Source of the DNA: an uncultured Pseudomonadales bacterium
Lineage (GTDB): Bacteria > Pseudomonadota > Gammaproteobacteria > Pseudomonadales > Pseudohongiellaceae
Length of the DNA: 64,000 nt
NCBI GenBank assembly: GCA_947259995.1
Contig: CAMYOK010000002.1
Span: 1,218,881 to 1,282,880, forward strand
Direction of reading: 5' to 3'
The translations under genes and the position numbers were made by a program. This document shows positions 35,900-45,858 of the stretch, in pieces; positions within the stretch are counted from its first letter, which is position 1; each line of letters opens with the position of its first letter. The notes under the pieces were generated by a model. It was not told where the DNA came from and made no database searches. It saw nothing but the letters and a program-made list of their open reading frames with translations.

Positions 35900-36340
35900 A
35901 TGTCTGAGCAAACTAAGAAGATGAGCCCTACGCGCAGTTTTTGGGTCATTGCAATTGTCTCATTGCTTTGGAATATCATTGGCGTGGTGAATTATTTATA
36001 TAGTGTCACTATTAGCCCTGAGGCGCTTGCCGCAATGTCAGAGGCAGAGCGAGCGGTGTACACTGACATCCCTATTTTCGTAAATCTCTGCTATGCGATC
36101 GCGGTTTTTTCAGGTGTGCTTGGCTCTGGTTTATTGCTAATGCGCAAAGCCTTGGCAGTGAGTTTCTTTCTAGTGTCTTTGCTTGCGATTGTATTGCAGT
36201 TTGGGTTTGGCTTATTCCTAACACCCATGCTTGAGGCACAAGGTCTGGCAGCACTGCTGCTTCCAATAGTAGTGATAGCAGTAGCGGCATACCTGTTGTG
36301 GTTTTCTCGGCGCTGCGCTGCCAATGCCTACCTCTATTGA
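35900..36340 (+). CDS. Four-helix inner-membrane protein of unknown function (146 aa)
   Basis: Not recognised functionally. Four hydrophobic helices are visible (about residues 12-30, 55-78, 82-105, 112-132), linked by a short acidic loop ('SEAERAVYTDIP') after helix 1. The ATG at 35900 follows AGGAGG. Proteins with this layout are sometimes labelled 'sugar transporter' in databases without evidence; I do not adopt that. It lies alone between the EF-hand gene and the amidohydrolase. Confidence 0.75.
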   Translation: MSEQTKKMSPTRSFWVIAIVSLLWNIIGVVNYLYSVTISPEALAAMSEAERAVYTDIPIFVNLCYAIAVFSGVLGSGLLLMRKALAVSFFLVSLLAIVLQFGFGLFLTPMLEAQGLAALLLPIVVIAVAAYLLWFSRRCAANAYLY

Positions 36341-36424
36341 AATCGAGCTATAAGAGAAAGTTAAAGTAGTATCTTGGCGGTTAAGACTAAGTAGACTAGT
36401 GCCTAATAATTGGAGGAGATTGGT

Positions 36425-37879
36425 TTGACTTTGAGAAGTGTATTTGCGGCAGTTATTGTTTATTGTCCGTTCGCGTTTGCCCAGCCCGTGCCCCTAAACT
36501 CCGTCGCTCCCTTATTGATTGAACATGTCAACGTTCTGAATTTTGATGGGGCGGACACCGAAGAGCTTAGCGATCAATCTGTGTTAATAGAAAACGGCAT
36601 TATTAGCCAAATCAATTCGTCGTCCTCATTGATACCGCCAGAACATGTCAAGCGCATTGATGCAAGTGGCATGTACTTATTGCCGGGTTTGATCGACATG
36701 CACGTGCATATATGGGATGCGCCGGAATTATTAGCGTATTTATCGTATGGTGTTACCACTGTGCGCAACGCTTCGGGTATGCCCTATTTGCTCAATTTTC
36801 AGGAACAAATTGCCTCAGGTACATTAGAGGGGCCACGGCTAAAAACTACTGGGCCTATCTTGAATGGAAACGGCCCCAATTTTCAGTTGAACCATCGACT
36901 TATTGAAACGGCGCAACAAGCCCGTGATGAAGTCCAGGCCGAGTTCGAACAAGGCTATAGCGATGTGAAAGTTTATTCTAACCTTTCCCGTGAGGCTTAC
37001 GAAGCGATTCGTGATGAGGCAAAACGTTTGGGTATGGGAATAATGGGGCATACTCCTGAAGGATTTCGAGATGAAGGAGTTCCTTTCGAGAAGCCATTTC
37101 GTATTCAGTTCGATGAATTACTTGATGATGGTTTCGCGACGTTCGAGCATATCGAAAGCATCGTGTGGCATGCGTTGTCGGATGATATGGATGAAGCGCG
37201 AGTGCGTGAGCTAGCACGCAAGATTGCACAGTCGGGCATCAGCGTTGATGCTACGCTTGTGGCTCATCACAACTTAGTCATGGTCGCGCGAACACAGGGG
37301 GAGTTTTTGTCCCGAACGGGAGTAGCAATGCTTAACCCCTTTATCAGTCTGACAGAGCAAGAAAATTATGATGCTTGGGCGACTCGAGGGGTAGGCGCAC
37401 GCGCCGATTACGATAGCTTCTATGGACGAGTGTTGAAGATATTTATCGACGCAGGCGTGCGCGTTGTCACGGGTACAGATGCGGGTATCTTTACCAATAT
37501 TCCAGGGCAGTCATTAATCGATGAGTTGACCCTCTTTATTGATGCTGGCGCAAGCGCTCATGAAACTTTGCAAGCGGCTACAGTCAACGGCGCTGATGTG
37601 CTTGGCATGGGAGAGTCGCTTGGGCGAGTGCGAGAAAATTATTTAGCAGATCTTGTTCTTGTAGAAAGTGATCCCCGCGCTGACGTTGGCGAATTGGCAA
37701 ACCCCGCAGGAGTTATAAGGCAAGGGCAATGGTATGATCGAAATGCCATTCAGGCACTGCGTAAACGTGCGGCACAAACATCTTTAGAGAGAACCCAAGC
37801 CTGTGTGTACAGAGCATTGGCTATGCAGAATATCCTGCCTTTAGAATCCCCTTGGCCTGCATGTGAGTACATGCAGTAA
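36425..37879 (+). CDS. Exported amidohydrolase-family protein
   Basis: This 484-aa protein has a signal peptide (about 1-20, 'AFAQPVP') and a metal-dependent amidohydrolase fold. Metal ligands are visible in 'LPGLIDMHVHIWD' (HxH), 'IMGHTPEG' and 'FEHIES' (His), and 'VVTGTDAGIF' (Asp). C-terminal beta elements ('GRVRENYLADLVLV') complete the sandwich domain. A TTG at 36425 is favoured as start: GGAGGAG lies six bases upstream. Exported members of this family often act on peptides such as prolyl dipeptides or on xenobiotics; the substrate here is unknown. Confidence 0.85.
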   Translation: MTLRSVFAAVIVYCPFAFAQPVPLNSVAPLLIEHVNVLNFDGADTEELSDQSVLIENGIISQINSSSSLIPPEHVKRIDASGMYLLPGLIDMHVHIWDAPELLAYLSYGVTTVRNASGMPYLLNFQEQIASGTLEGPRLKTTGPILNGNGPNFQLNHRLIETAQQARDEVQAEFEQGYSDVKVYSNLSREAYEAIRDEAKRLGMGIMGHTPEGFRDEGVPFEKPFRIQFDELLDDGFATFEHIESIVWHALSDDMDEARVRELARKIAQSGISVDATLVAHHNLVMVARTQGEFLSRTGVAMLNPFISLTEQENYDAWATRGVGARADYDSFYGRVLKIFIDAGVRVVTGTDAGIFTNIPGQSLIDELTLFIDAGASAHETLQAATVNGADVLGMGESLGRVRENYLADLVLVESDPRADVGELANPAGVIRQGQWYDRNAIQALRKRAAQTSLERTQACVYRALAMQNILPLESPWPACEYMQ

Positions 37880-37914
37880 GGCCTTCTTATTAAACCCAGA
37901 ATTAGGAATTTAGT

Positions 37915-38325
37915 ATGCTTAAACCCGAAGATTTCACTCGCAGTGGTGCCGACAAATTGCCGGGTCATTTAAATATTGATGTGATTAAGGTCTCGCCAGA
38001 AGAGGTGGTTGCACAAATAGTAGTAGATAAAATACATATGGCCCCTAATGGCTTTATGCATGCAGGTGCAGTGGTGACCCTAGCCGATACCACAACAGGT
38101 TATGGCTGTGTGGCTAATATCCCTAAAGAGGCGATTGGGTTTACTACAATCGAATTGAAGTCGAATCATTTGGGCACAGCGCGCGAGGGTACAATTAAAT
38201 CGGTGGCTACACCTGTGCACCTAGGCCGTTCAACGCAAGTATGGGATGCGGTAGTCACTCATGTCGATACAGGCAAAACGATCGCGCTGTTTCGCTGTAC
38301 ACAAATGATTCTCTATCCGAAATAA
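37915..38325 (+). CDS. PaaI-family hotdog thioesterase
   Basis: This 136-aa hotdog-fold protein has the PaaI-type active-site helix 'MHAGAVVTLADTTTGYG', with the preceding 'APNGF' loop. Such enzymes hydrolyse acyl- or aryl-CoA thioesters. It lies 35 bp after the amidohydrolase on the same strand and may share its transcript. The physiological substrate cannot be told from sequence. Confidence 0.88.
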   Translation: MLKPEDFTRSGADKLPGHLNIDVIKVSPEEVVAQIVVDKIHMAPNGFMHAGAVVTLADTTTGYGCVANIPKEAIGFTTIELKSNHLGTAREGTIKSVATPVHLGRSTQVWDAVVTHVDTGKTIALFRCTQMILYPK

Positions 38326-38331
38326 GTTCCT

Positions 38332-38838
38332 TCACAACGAACGCAATAGAGATTGTATTTGTGTTGTCAGTGTTTGATCAGTACCCGCGTAGCTCAGTGC
38401 CCGTTGGGCAAAGCCTCGTGCTTCAGTCGGACGACCTTGCTGTGCGCGAACACTGGCAAGTCGGTACCAAAGCAGAGCATCCCTGGGGCTAATGCGTAAG
38501 GCTCGCTCGCACAAAGCCGCGGCTCTTTCAAGGTCGCCTTGCGCAATGGCCGAATCGACCCCTTGTAATAGCGTTGAGGAGGCCGTGGCGGGTTCTTCGC
38601 GTGGTGCTGGTGTTACGAAACTTCCAACGCCCTGCTCTACACTAGAGTCAGGAAGTTCTTGGCGTTGGATGGGTGCGCTAATCGTGCTACCAGAAGGTTG
38701 GGCGCTAGGGAGACTGGGCGCAGGGACGTCAGTGCTGTTGTCGCGTGATTCTACAGGTGCAGGAATGCCACGCCCACCGGAGTAAGTGGCGCATGCGCTT
38801 AACATACTTAGAGTCAGTAAAATTGCCACACGCATCAT
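38332..38838 (-). CDS. TPR-containing lipoprotein
   Basis: This 168-aa protein has a lipoprotein signal with lipobox 'LSACA' (Cys16), a Pro/Ser-rich linker (about 25-85), and a C-terminal TPR-like pair of helices (about 95-160, 'AAALCERALRISPRDALLWYRLA'-type pattern). It overlaps the 3' end of the PBP1b gene by 4 bp, so translation is probably coupled. By position it could be an outer-membrane partner of PBP1b, like LpoB in E. coli, but it does not resemble LpoB; this is speculation. Confidence 0.8.
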   Translation of the reverse strand: MMRVAILLTLSMLSACATYSGGRGIPAPVESRDNSTDVPAPSLPSAQPSGSTISAPIQRQELPDSSVEQGVGSFVTPAPREEPATASSTLLQGVDSAIAQGDLERAAALCERALRISPRDALLWYRLASVRAQQGRPTEARGFAQRALSYAGTDQTLTTQIQSLLRSL

Positions 38839-41156
38839 CTTCCAAGGCCTCTTACTCGATCGATAATATTGCGAAATAATGAATCATCTTCACAGTCCAC
38901 TGTGTTGTCGGCCAGTGTATTGCTCGCGAAAGGTAAGGTCAAAGTGTGGCTGCAATTGCGTTGGCGCCCTTGTGTGACAGCGTCGATGGAAACCTTCCGC
39001 CATTGAATGCCCGCAGGTTCGAAGTCGGCTCGTGGGTTAATCGAGAGGCTATCCATGAGTTCCGCCCATACACGTAAAGCGCCACTTGCCCCTGTAAGGC
39101 CGGTGTCTCGATTATCATCGTAGCCTAACCACACCACGCCCACTAGATCGTCGCCGTAACCGGCAAACCAACTGTCGCGCAGGTCATTGGTGGTGCCCGT
39201 TTTTCCCGCTAAGGGAAAATGAGGGCCAAGGCGAGAGGCCATAGTTTCGGCTGTTCCACGCCGAAATACCCCTTGCATGGCGTACTCGAGTAAATACATG
39301 GACTCGGAGTCGGCCACCTGCTCTGTAGCAATACCATAACGCTCTAAGCGAGCGCCCTGCCCCGTGGTGACTGCTTCCACTGCCCGCAATGGCGAACGAA
39401 ATCCGTTGCTTGCGAGGCTTTGATAGATCTGCGCCACTTCTAGAGGGGTTAAATCAATGGCTCCTAATAACAGGGAGGGATAGAGGGGAATGTCCTTGTC
39501 GACGCCAAGCCGATTGAGCATCTGTGCAACCTTGTCCACGCCAACTTCCATGCCTAGATTAACAGTCGCGAGATTCATCGAGCGCTCTAAGGCATCAAAC
39601 AAATACACATCGCCAAACAGTTTGTTGTCATAATTTTGAGGCGACCATTCTTGATCGCCAGGCAAAGACATGGTGATCGGACTGTCAGACAAGACCGAGG
39701 CGAGAGAGTAGTCACCCGTCTCCAAAGCCGCTAAATACACTGCTGGTTTTACTAGCGAACCAATCTGTCGATTAGCGTTTAGGGCGCGATTGAAGCCTGA
39801 AAATCCAGGTTCTCTGCCACCGGCGATGGCGCGCACCTCTCCACTAATCGCATCGGTAATGACAACGGCGGCCTCGAGTTGCCCATCATCGCCACTGGCA
39901 GCGGCGCGCTCGACGGATTTTACTGCCGCCTCGAGTTTTTCATCCACGGTGTCTTGAACGCGTAGGTCCAAAGTGGTGAAGATGCGCAAGCCCTCTGTGC
40001 GTAGTGCCTCGCTATCGTAGTCTCTAGCGAGGTCTTCGCGCACTAATGTCATAAATGCAGGGTAGCGCGCATTTTGTATGCGCGTGCGTGAGGCGAGGCG
40101 TAAGCTGGCAGACTGCGCTTGCGCCTGTTCTTGTGCGCTAATATAGCCTTGGCTTTGCATGCGTTGTAACACCACATCGCGTCGTGCCGTGGCGCGCTCG
40201 GGGTAACGCAGCGGATTGTAATACGACGCCCCTCTTGGCAGGCCGGCAAGCATCGCTAACTCAGAAAGTGTTAGCTCCTTTAATGGGCGTGAAAAATAAT
40301 ATTCCGAGGCGAGGGCAAAGCCGTGAATGGCACGGTTGCCTTGTTGGCCTAGAAAAATTTCATTGAGATAGGCGCTCAGGATGTCTTCTTTGCTAAAGTG
40401 GAGCTCTAACAGAATTGCCATCACGGCTTCTTCGATCTTGCGACCAAGGGTTTGTCGCCGATCGAGATAAAGGTTCTTGATCAACTGCTGTGTGAGCGTA
40501 CTGCCTCCTTGCACTATGCCGCCAGCCTTTATATTAGCCACCATGGCGCGGGCGATTCCGACTGGGTCGACACCGAAATGCGAATAAAAGCGTTGGTCTT
40601 CTACAGCGATGATGGCGTCCGTTAGGCTCTGTGGCACGTCACTCAGTGTGGTAGGCAGCCGGTCCTCTCCCGTGTCCGGATTGATCTGGGCAATCTCTAC
40701 GGGTTCTAATCGTACTAAGGCTAAATCGCCGGTGTTTTGGTCGCCCCACAGATTGCGGATGCGGTTGTCGTCAAATTCGACATTGAGGTAGAGGCTAGGC
40801 TCTTCGCCATCCCAGAAATCAAAGCCACGGGTCCATAGGCGGATTCGTGAAGACGTAAGCTGATACTCGCCAGGACCGCTGACTGCATTGCTTTGCCTAT
40901 AACCTAAGCGTTGCAGGGTGCTCGATAGCTCGTCTTGACTAATGGTTGCGCCAACATAGAGCTCAACTGGTCGTGCATAGAGTCTGGCGGGCAGAGCCCA
41001 TTGTAAGGCTTCGAAATCTTGGCGGATGGTATAATCTATCCAAACACCCCAAAGCACAATGATGGCGCTCATGGCCAAGACAAGGCGTTTGAAGTACCAC
41101 CATTTGCTACGGCGGGGGTGGGGCGAACGGTTATCTGGGGCGTTGTGTTTTTGCAT
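38835..41156 (-). CDS. mrcB: Penicillin-binding protein 1B
   Basis: This 773-aa bifunctional class A PBP polymerises and cross-links peptidoglycan. It has an N-terminal cytoplasmic tail and a membrane anchor (about 26-45). A UB2H-like region (about 60-140) is typical of PBP1b. The GT51 glycosyltransferase (about 170-350) shows 'AVEDQRFYSHFGVD' and 'GGSTLTQQLIKNL'. The transpeptidase (about 420-720) has the nucleophile in 'QIGSLVKP' and 'GKTGTTND'. The 4-bp overlap with the downstream lipoprotein gene indicates one operon. Confidence 0.94.
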   Translation of the reverse strand: MQKHNAPDNRSPHPRRSKWWYFKRLVLAMSAIIVLWGVWIDYTIRQDFEALQWALPARLYARPVELYVGATISQDELSSTLQRLGYRQSNAVSGPGEYQLTSSRIRLWTRGFDFWDGEEPSLYLNVEFDDNRIRNLWGDQNTGDLALVRLEPVEIAQINPDTGEDRLPTTLSDVPQSLTDAIIAVEDQRFYSHFGVDPVGIARAMVANIKAGGIVQGGSTLTQQLIKNLYLDRRQTLGRKIEEAVMAILLELHFSKEDILSAYLNEIFLGQQGNRAIHGFALASEYYFSRPLKELTLSELAMLAGLPRGASYYNPLRYPERATARRDVVLQRMQSQGYISAQEQAQAQSASLRLASRTRIQNARYPAFMTLVREDLARDYDSEALRTEGLRIFTTLDLRVQDTVDEKLEAAVKSVERAAASGDDGQLEAAVVITDAISGEVRAIAGGREPGFSGFNRALNANRQIGSLVKPAVYLAALETGDYSLASVLSDSPITMSLPGDQEWSPQNYDNKLFGDVYLFDALERSMNLATVNLGMEVGVDKVAQMLNRLGVDKDIPLYPSLLLGAIDLTPLEVAQIYQSLASNGFRSPLRAVEAVTTGQGARLERYGIATEQVADSESMYLLEYAMQGVFRRGTAETMASRLGPHFPLAGKTGTTNDLRDSWFAGYGDDLVGVVWLGYDDNRDTGLTGASGALRVWAELMDSLSINPRADFEPAGIQWRKVSIDAVTQGRQRNCSHTLTLPFASNTLADNTVDCEDDSLFRNIIDRVRGLGR

Positions 41157-41272
41157 AGGCGGATATTATGACATTGCGCCTTGACCGCCTGCTATGTGTA
41201 TAGCGAGACTTTTGCAATATCTTGAAGGAAGTCGCAATTGTCTTGAATTCTTGAAAAATGACACGCAATATA

Positions 41273-41288
41273 CTGTATATATAAACAG
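41273..41288. promoter_or_regulatory. LexA box before dnaE2
   Basis: CTGTATATATAAACAG fits the gammaproteobacterial SOS box CTG-N10-CAG with the AT-rich core. It lies 18 bp upstream of the dnaE2 ATG, in position to block its promoter. Confidence 0.92.
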
Positions 41289-41305
41289 CATTCTGTGTGT
41301 GCATT

Positions 41306-44300
41306 ATGTCGATCCCCTCCTACGCTGAGCTGCATTGTCTCAGTCATTTCACTTTTTTGCAGGGCGCTTCTGCGCCTGAGGAGCTGGTGCAACAGGCGCA
41401 GCAGTTAGGCTATAGCGCGATAGCGATCACCGATGAATGCACCTTAAGTGGAGTGGTGCGGGCGCATGTCGCTGCTAAAGGCAGCTCGGTGAAGTTGCTT
41501 ATAGGCAGCCGTTTTGTACTGGACGATGGCTTAGGCTTTGTACTGATAGCGCGCAGCCGGCTTGGATATGGGCAAATATCCCATTTGATTACTGTGGCCC
41601 GTGCAGGGGCAGCAAAAGGTCACTATAGGCTCGACAGGGCGTTGGTAGAGGCACAAACCCTGAGCGATTGCCTTGCTCTATGGTTGCCTGCCGAGAAGAA
41701 CCCAGAGCCCGAGCAGGCAAGGTGGCTGCAAAGGCTATTTCCTGAGCGTGTGTGGATTGCCGTGGAGATGCTGCTGCATGGTCGCGATCGCGCTCGTTTG
41801 CATGCGCTGCAGGCGCTAGGCAATTCGCTTGGCCTTACTCTCGTGGCCAGCGGCGCTGTCTACATGCATACGCCAGAGCGGCGCATGTTGCGTGATACCT
41901 TAACTGCCATTCGCTTAGGCACAACCTTAGCGAGTCTAGGGCGAGCGGCCGCCTCTAATAGCGAGCAACATCTGCGCACGCGTGAGCGCCTAGCAAAGCT
42001 ATACCCACTGGCGTTGCTGCAAGAGACGCAGACGATTGCCGAGCAATGTCACTTCTCTTTAGATGAGCTGCGCTATGAATACCCCCACGAACTGGTGCCC
42101 GCCGAGCATAGCGCCAGCAGTTGGTTGCGAGAACTAAGCCTGCGCGGTTTAGAACAACGTTGGCCCGAGGGGGCGTCAGATCGTGTCAAACAATTGCTAG
42201 AGAAAGAGTTATTGCTAGTCGCCGAGCTTGGTTATGAGCACTTTTTCTTAACGGTGCATGACATCGTGGTATTTGCCCGCAGTCGTCAGATTCTTTGTCA
42301 GGGCCGCGGCTCGGCAGCGAACTCGGTGATTTGTTATTGCTTGGGCATCACAGCCGTAGATCCTGCGCGGATGCAATTACTGTTCGAACGTTTCCTGTCC
42401 AAGGAGCGTGATGAGCCGCCTGACATCGATGTCGACTTTGAGCACGAGCGCCGCGAAGAAGTCATTCAGTACATTTATTCCAAATATGGCCGCCATCGTG
42501 CAGCCTTGGCGGCGACGGTCATCTGTTATCGCGCTCGTAGTGCTGTGCGTGATGTTGCCTCCGCCTTAGGGTTCACGCCGGAGCAAAGCGCACTGCTTAG
42601 CAAGGGTATCGATTGGTACGGGCAAAGCCTTGATGAAGAGACGGTAGTGCCTGGCTTGGAGGTCGATACCGAAAAGCTGCAGCAACTCTTTTATTTGGTG
42701 CGAAGCTTGTTGGGAGTGCCCCGTCATCTGTCGCAACATGTGGGGGGCTTTGTGATTAGTCAGGGTCCCCTGTCGGAACTTGTCCCTGTCGAGAATGCCG
42801 CCATGGCAGATAGAACTGTCATTCAGTGGGAAAAAGATGATCTTGAAGCATTGGGTTTATTGAAAGTCGATGTCTTAGCGCTAGGCATGTTGACAGCCAT
42901 TCGAAAATCCATTGACCTGATTAACGCCTCCCCGGCAATGCAGCACGAGAAGGCTTTGAGCTTGCAAAATGTACCCAAGGAAGATCGTGGGGTGTATGAC
43001 ATGATGTGTGCAGCGGACACTGTGGGTGTCTTCCAGATCGAGTCGCGCGCGCAGATGAGTATGTTGCCGCGTTTAAAGCCGCGTAATTACTATGATCTTG
43101 TTGTGCAGATCGCTATCGTGAGGCCCGGCCCTATTCAAGGCAATATGGTGCACCCTTATCTGGCTAGGCGCAGCGGTAAAGAGCCAGTGGTTTACCCTAA
43201 CGAGCAGATTAAGGAGGTGTTGGAGCGCACGCTTGGGGTGCCGATTTTTCAAGAGCAAGTCATGAAAATCGCCATCGTTGCAGCGGGCTTTAGTGGTGGC
43301 GAGGCCGACCAATTACGCCGCGCAATGGCGGCATGGAAAAAGAAAGGTGGCCTGGAACCATTTCAGGAAAAGCTCGCGCAAGGCATGCGTGAACGTGGTT
43401 ATGAAGATTCTTTCGCGCAGCAGATCTATAGCCAAATAAAAGGTTTTGCAGATTATGGTTTTCCCGAATCGCATTCGGCGAGTTTTGCATTGCTCGCCTA
43501 TGTGTCCTCCTGGCTAAAGTGTTACCACCCAGCCGCATTTGTATGTGCATTGCTCAATAGTCAGCCGATGGGCTTTTATGGACCTGCTCAGCTGATACAG
43601 GATGCGCGTAGGCATGGTGTGACCGTCTTGCCAGTGGATGTGAATCATAGTGAATGGGATAGCACTCTCTTATATCCTGAGAAAAACAGTGCGGTGCCCG
43701 TGTTGCGTCTTGGTTTGCGTTTAGTAAAGGGCTTGTCTTTTGTGGGCGGGCAAAAACTTTGTCAGGCACGCCGCACAGGGGTGTTTACTAGCGTGCAATC
43801 GCTAGTGCAGCGTAGTGGTGTCAATAGCGCCGATAGAGAAAGTTTGGCTGCGGCAGACGCCTTGAAGGCATTGGCAAAAGATCGCTATCGCGCGTTTTGG
43901 GATGTGGCTGGCTATGAAGAGACATTGCCGTTGTTTGCGGGCCAAGAGCAATGGCCGCAGGCCGGCGAGAGCCTGCCCATCATGCTGCCCAAACCGTCGG
44001 AGGGGCAGGACATTATCGCTGACTACAATAGCACTGGCTTAACGCTGCGGCGGCACCCCCTGGCCTTGTTGCGTGAGCATCTGCAAGCTTATTTTGTCGT
44101 CACCGCACAGCAGTTGCTAGAGATTGGCGATGGCGAAGGGATCAAGGTGGCCGGTATCGTCACTTCTCGGCAAAGACCGCAAACAGCGTCAGGAGTCACC
44201 TTTATGACTTTGGAAGACGAGACAGGATTTTTGAATGTGGTGATATGGCCTGCGGTGGCAGCGCGTAATCCAAGTATCGTGCGCGAGGCGAGCATGCTTG

Positions 44301-44416
44301 GTGTCTCGGGCAAGCTGCAGATCAGTGACGGGGTCGTGCACGTGATTGCCAATCATCTTGTCGATTTGAGTCATTTCATCTCGGCGATGACGTTAAGGTC
44401 ACGGGACTTCTGCTAA
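41306..44416 (+). CDS. dnaE2: Error-prone DNA polymerase DnaE2 / ImuC
   Basis: This 1036-aa C-family polymerase acts in SOS mutagenesis with ImuA and ImuB. The PHP domain opens with 'SHFTFLQGASAPEEL', typical of DnaE2. The palm carries the catalytic acidic pair in 'PPDIDVDFEHERRE', and a C-terminal OB domain ('MTLEDETGFLNVVIWP') is present. The ATG at 41306 is used. In most genomes it follows imuA-imuB; here it converges on imuB with a 4-bp tail overlap and has its own LexA box. Confidence 0.95.
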   Translation: MSIPSYAELHCLSHFTFLQGASAPEELVQQAQQLGYSAIAITDECTLSGVVRAHVAAKGSSVKLLIGSRFVLDDGLGFVLIARSRLGYGQISHLITVARAGAAKGHYRLDRALVEAQTLSDCLALWLPAEKNPEPEQARWLQRLFPERVWIAVEMLLHGRDRARLHALQALGNSLGLTLVASGAVYMHTPERRMLRDTLTAIRLGTTLASLGRAAASNSEQHLRTRERLAKLYPLALLQETQTIAEQCHFSLDELRYEYPHELVPAEHSASSWLRELSLRGLEQRWPEGASDRVKQLLEKELLLVAELGYEHFFLTVHDIVVFARSRQILCQGRGSAANSVICYCLGITAVDPARMQLLFERFLSKERDEPPDIDVDFEHERREEVIQYIYSKYGRHRAALAATVICYRARSAVRDVASALGFTPEQSALLSKGIDWYGQSLDEETVVPGLEVDTEKLQQLFYLVRSLLGVPRHLSQHVGGFVISQGPLSELVPVENAAMADRTVIQWEKDDLEALGLLKVDVLALGMLTAIRKSIDLINASPAMQHEKALSLQNVPKEDRGVYDMMCAADTVGVFQIESRAQMSMLPRLKPRNYYDLVVQIAIVRPGPIQGNMVHPYLARRSGKEPVVYPNEQIKEVLERTLGVPIFQEQVMKIAIVAAGFSGGEADQLRRAMAAWKKKGGLEPFQEKLAQGMRERGYEDSFAQQIYSQIKGFADYGFPESHSASFALLAYVSSWLKCYHPAAFVCALLNSQPMGFYGPAQLIQDARRHGVTVLPVDVNHSEWDSTLLYPEKNSAVPVLRLGLRLVKGLSFVGGQKLCQARRTGVFTSVQSLVQRSGVNSADRESLAAADALKALAKDRYRAFWDVAGYEETLPLFAGQEQWPQAGESLPIMLPKPSEGQDIIADYNSTGLTLRRHPLALLREHLQAYFVVTAQQLLEIGDGEGIKVAGIVTSRQRPQTASGVTFMTLEDETGFLNVVIWPAVAARNPSIVREASMLGVSGKLQISDGVVHVIANHLVDLSHFISAMTLRSRDFC

Positions 44417-45858
44417 GCAAAAATGCCATGCAAATACCACGCTTGCTTTGCAGGCTCGGCAGCGCCTTGGCGTTCATGAAAAATCCACAGCCGCATGCCT
44501 TGACGGTTACTCGCGATATAGTAGTCGCGTTTTACTTCTTGCTTCTTCCACCAATGGGTTTCTATACGCTCTGGTCCGCTAACTAAACGTAAACTGCTGT
44601 GATAGAAAAGTCGTCCCTCGCTTTTTTGCAAATGCACAGGCTGCGCAAGTAACCAGAAAGGGCGTGCGGTTTTTTTGTCTGAATGAACGGTATAAGTTGG
44701 CTTGGCTTCGCCAAACGGGAGGTCTTGGCTTGCGAGCTCTGGGCAGTGTTCATCGCGTAGCTGTATGCGCCGTACGGCGGCGTTGCCTAGGCGCGCCTGC
44801 AACTCTTCTAAGAGTGGAAGAATATTATCGTCCGCGTCTGTCCCGCTTGTCGCAGCGATGCCTTTTAATGCGGCGCTATTAAGCGACACGGCTTGGAAGT
44901 GTTTGACTTCTAAGCGCATGCCAACGCTGCCTGCGTGTAGGCCGATGGCATTTAAACGCGTCTCGAGCAATAGCATTAAGTGAGCATGCTGACGGCTGGC
45001 TTGGCGCAGGTCCAAATGCAATAGAGTGGGCTCATGGTGTGCGTGTAAAAAACGCAGACAAAGACGTGTTGCCGCGAGTTCGCGCGTTTGTAAAAACACA
45101 CACAAGCGTTCGACTAGCTCTTCTATTCCGGGCAGGAGCGCTTGTTTGTTCTCTATGCTGAAGTCCCATTCGAGTTCGCTAGAGAATTGCACAGGGCTGG
45201 TGTAAGTCGGAACTGGATTGGCGACATGCCCTAGGCACTGGTCTAAATGTTTGAGAAAGTCACGACCAAAACGTTGACCCAGTTGGTGTGAAGGAAGGCG
45301 CCAAATATCTCTTAAAATGCTAAGGCCACTATTATGAAACTGCCGCTTCTTCTTTTTCGATAATGGCAGCGCCTGTAAAGGGATGCGCCCTAATGCTGCG
45401 CGAAGATTGCTTTTGCGATACACCAGCAAATTGCAACCGGCTTTGGCCATGAGCAGGCTCGCCGCAGGCGTGGGGCTAACGGCGTGATAAATCTGCGTAG
45501 GCAATTGCCATGAATCGAGCAGTGCGGTGAGCAAATTTATCAGACGAGTGCGAATGTTATCGATGCCGCCGAAATAATTTAAGCTGCTTGCGACTTCAAA
45601 GGAAAAGCTGTCGACGCTCGCAATCGTGACTGTCGCGCTCAGGGTGCTAAGCGCTTCGGCAATTTGCTGTTGTCGCTCTAGGTGAGCGCTGCTCTCGCTG
45701 CTGCTTGCGGAAAACTGCGGGAGCCACACAGCATACCAAAGCGTCTCCTGTTTGCTGCGCTGGCGAGCGGGCATGTCATGTTTGATGAGCCTCTTGCTGG
45801 TCGGGACCGCATGCAGGGCATGCAAAGCCAAGCTGGCCTGTGAGGGGCGACTGTTCAT
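44413..45858 (-). CDS. imuB: Y-family polymerase-like protein ImuB
   Basis: This 481-aa protein belongs to the Y-family polymerase fold without the catalytic acids; the block 'VASSLNYFGG' matches ImuB 'GGSLRLFGG'-type sequences. ImuB acts as a scaffold linking the beta clamp and DnaE2. The C-terminal 'RLWIFHERQ' region is typical. It overlaps imuA by 4 bp (ATGA), showing translational coupling. Its 3' end overlaps the convergent dnaE2 by 4 bp. Confidence 0.9.
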   Translation of the reverse strand: MNSRPSQASLALHALHAVPTSKRLIKHDMPARQRSKQETLWYAVWLPQFSASSSESSAHLERQQQIAEALSTLSATVTIASVDSFSFEVASSLNYFGGIDNIRTRLINLLTALLDSWQLPTQIYHAVSPTPAASLLMAKAGCNLLVYRKSNLRAALGRIPLQALPLSKKKKRQFHNSGLSILRDIWRLPSHQLGQRFGRDFLKHLDQCLGHVANPVPTYTSPVQFSSELEWDFSIENKQALLPGIEELVERLCVFLQTRELAATRLCLRFLHAHHEPTLLHLDLRQASRQHAHLMLLLETRLNAIGLHAGSVGMRLEVKHFQAVSLNSAALKGIAATSGTDADDNILPLLEELQARLGNAAVRRIQLRDEHCPELASQDLPFGEAKPTYTVHSDKKTARPFWLLAQPVHLQKSEGRLFYHSSLRLVSGPERIETHWWKKQEVKRDYYIASNRQGMRLWIFHERQGAAEPAKQAWYLHGIFA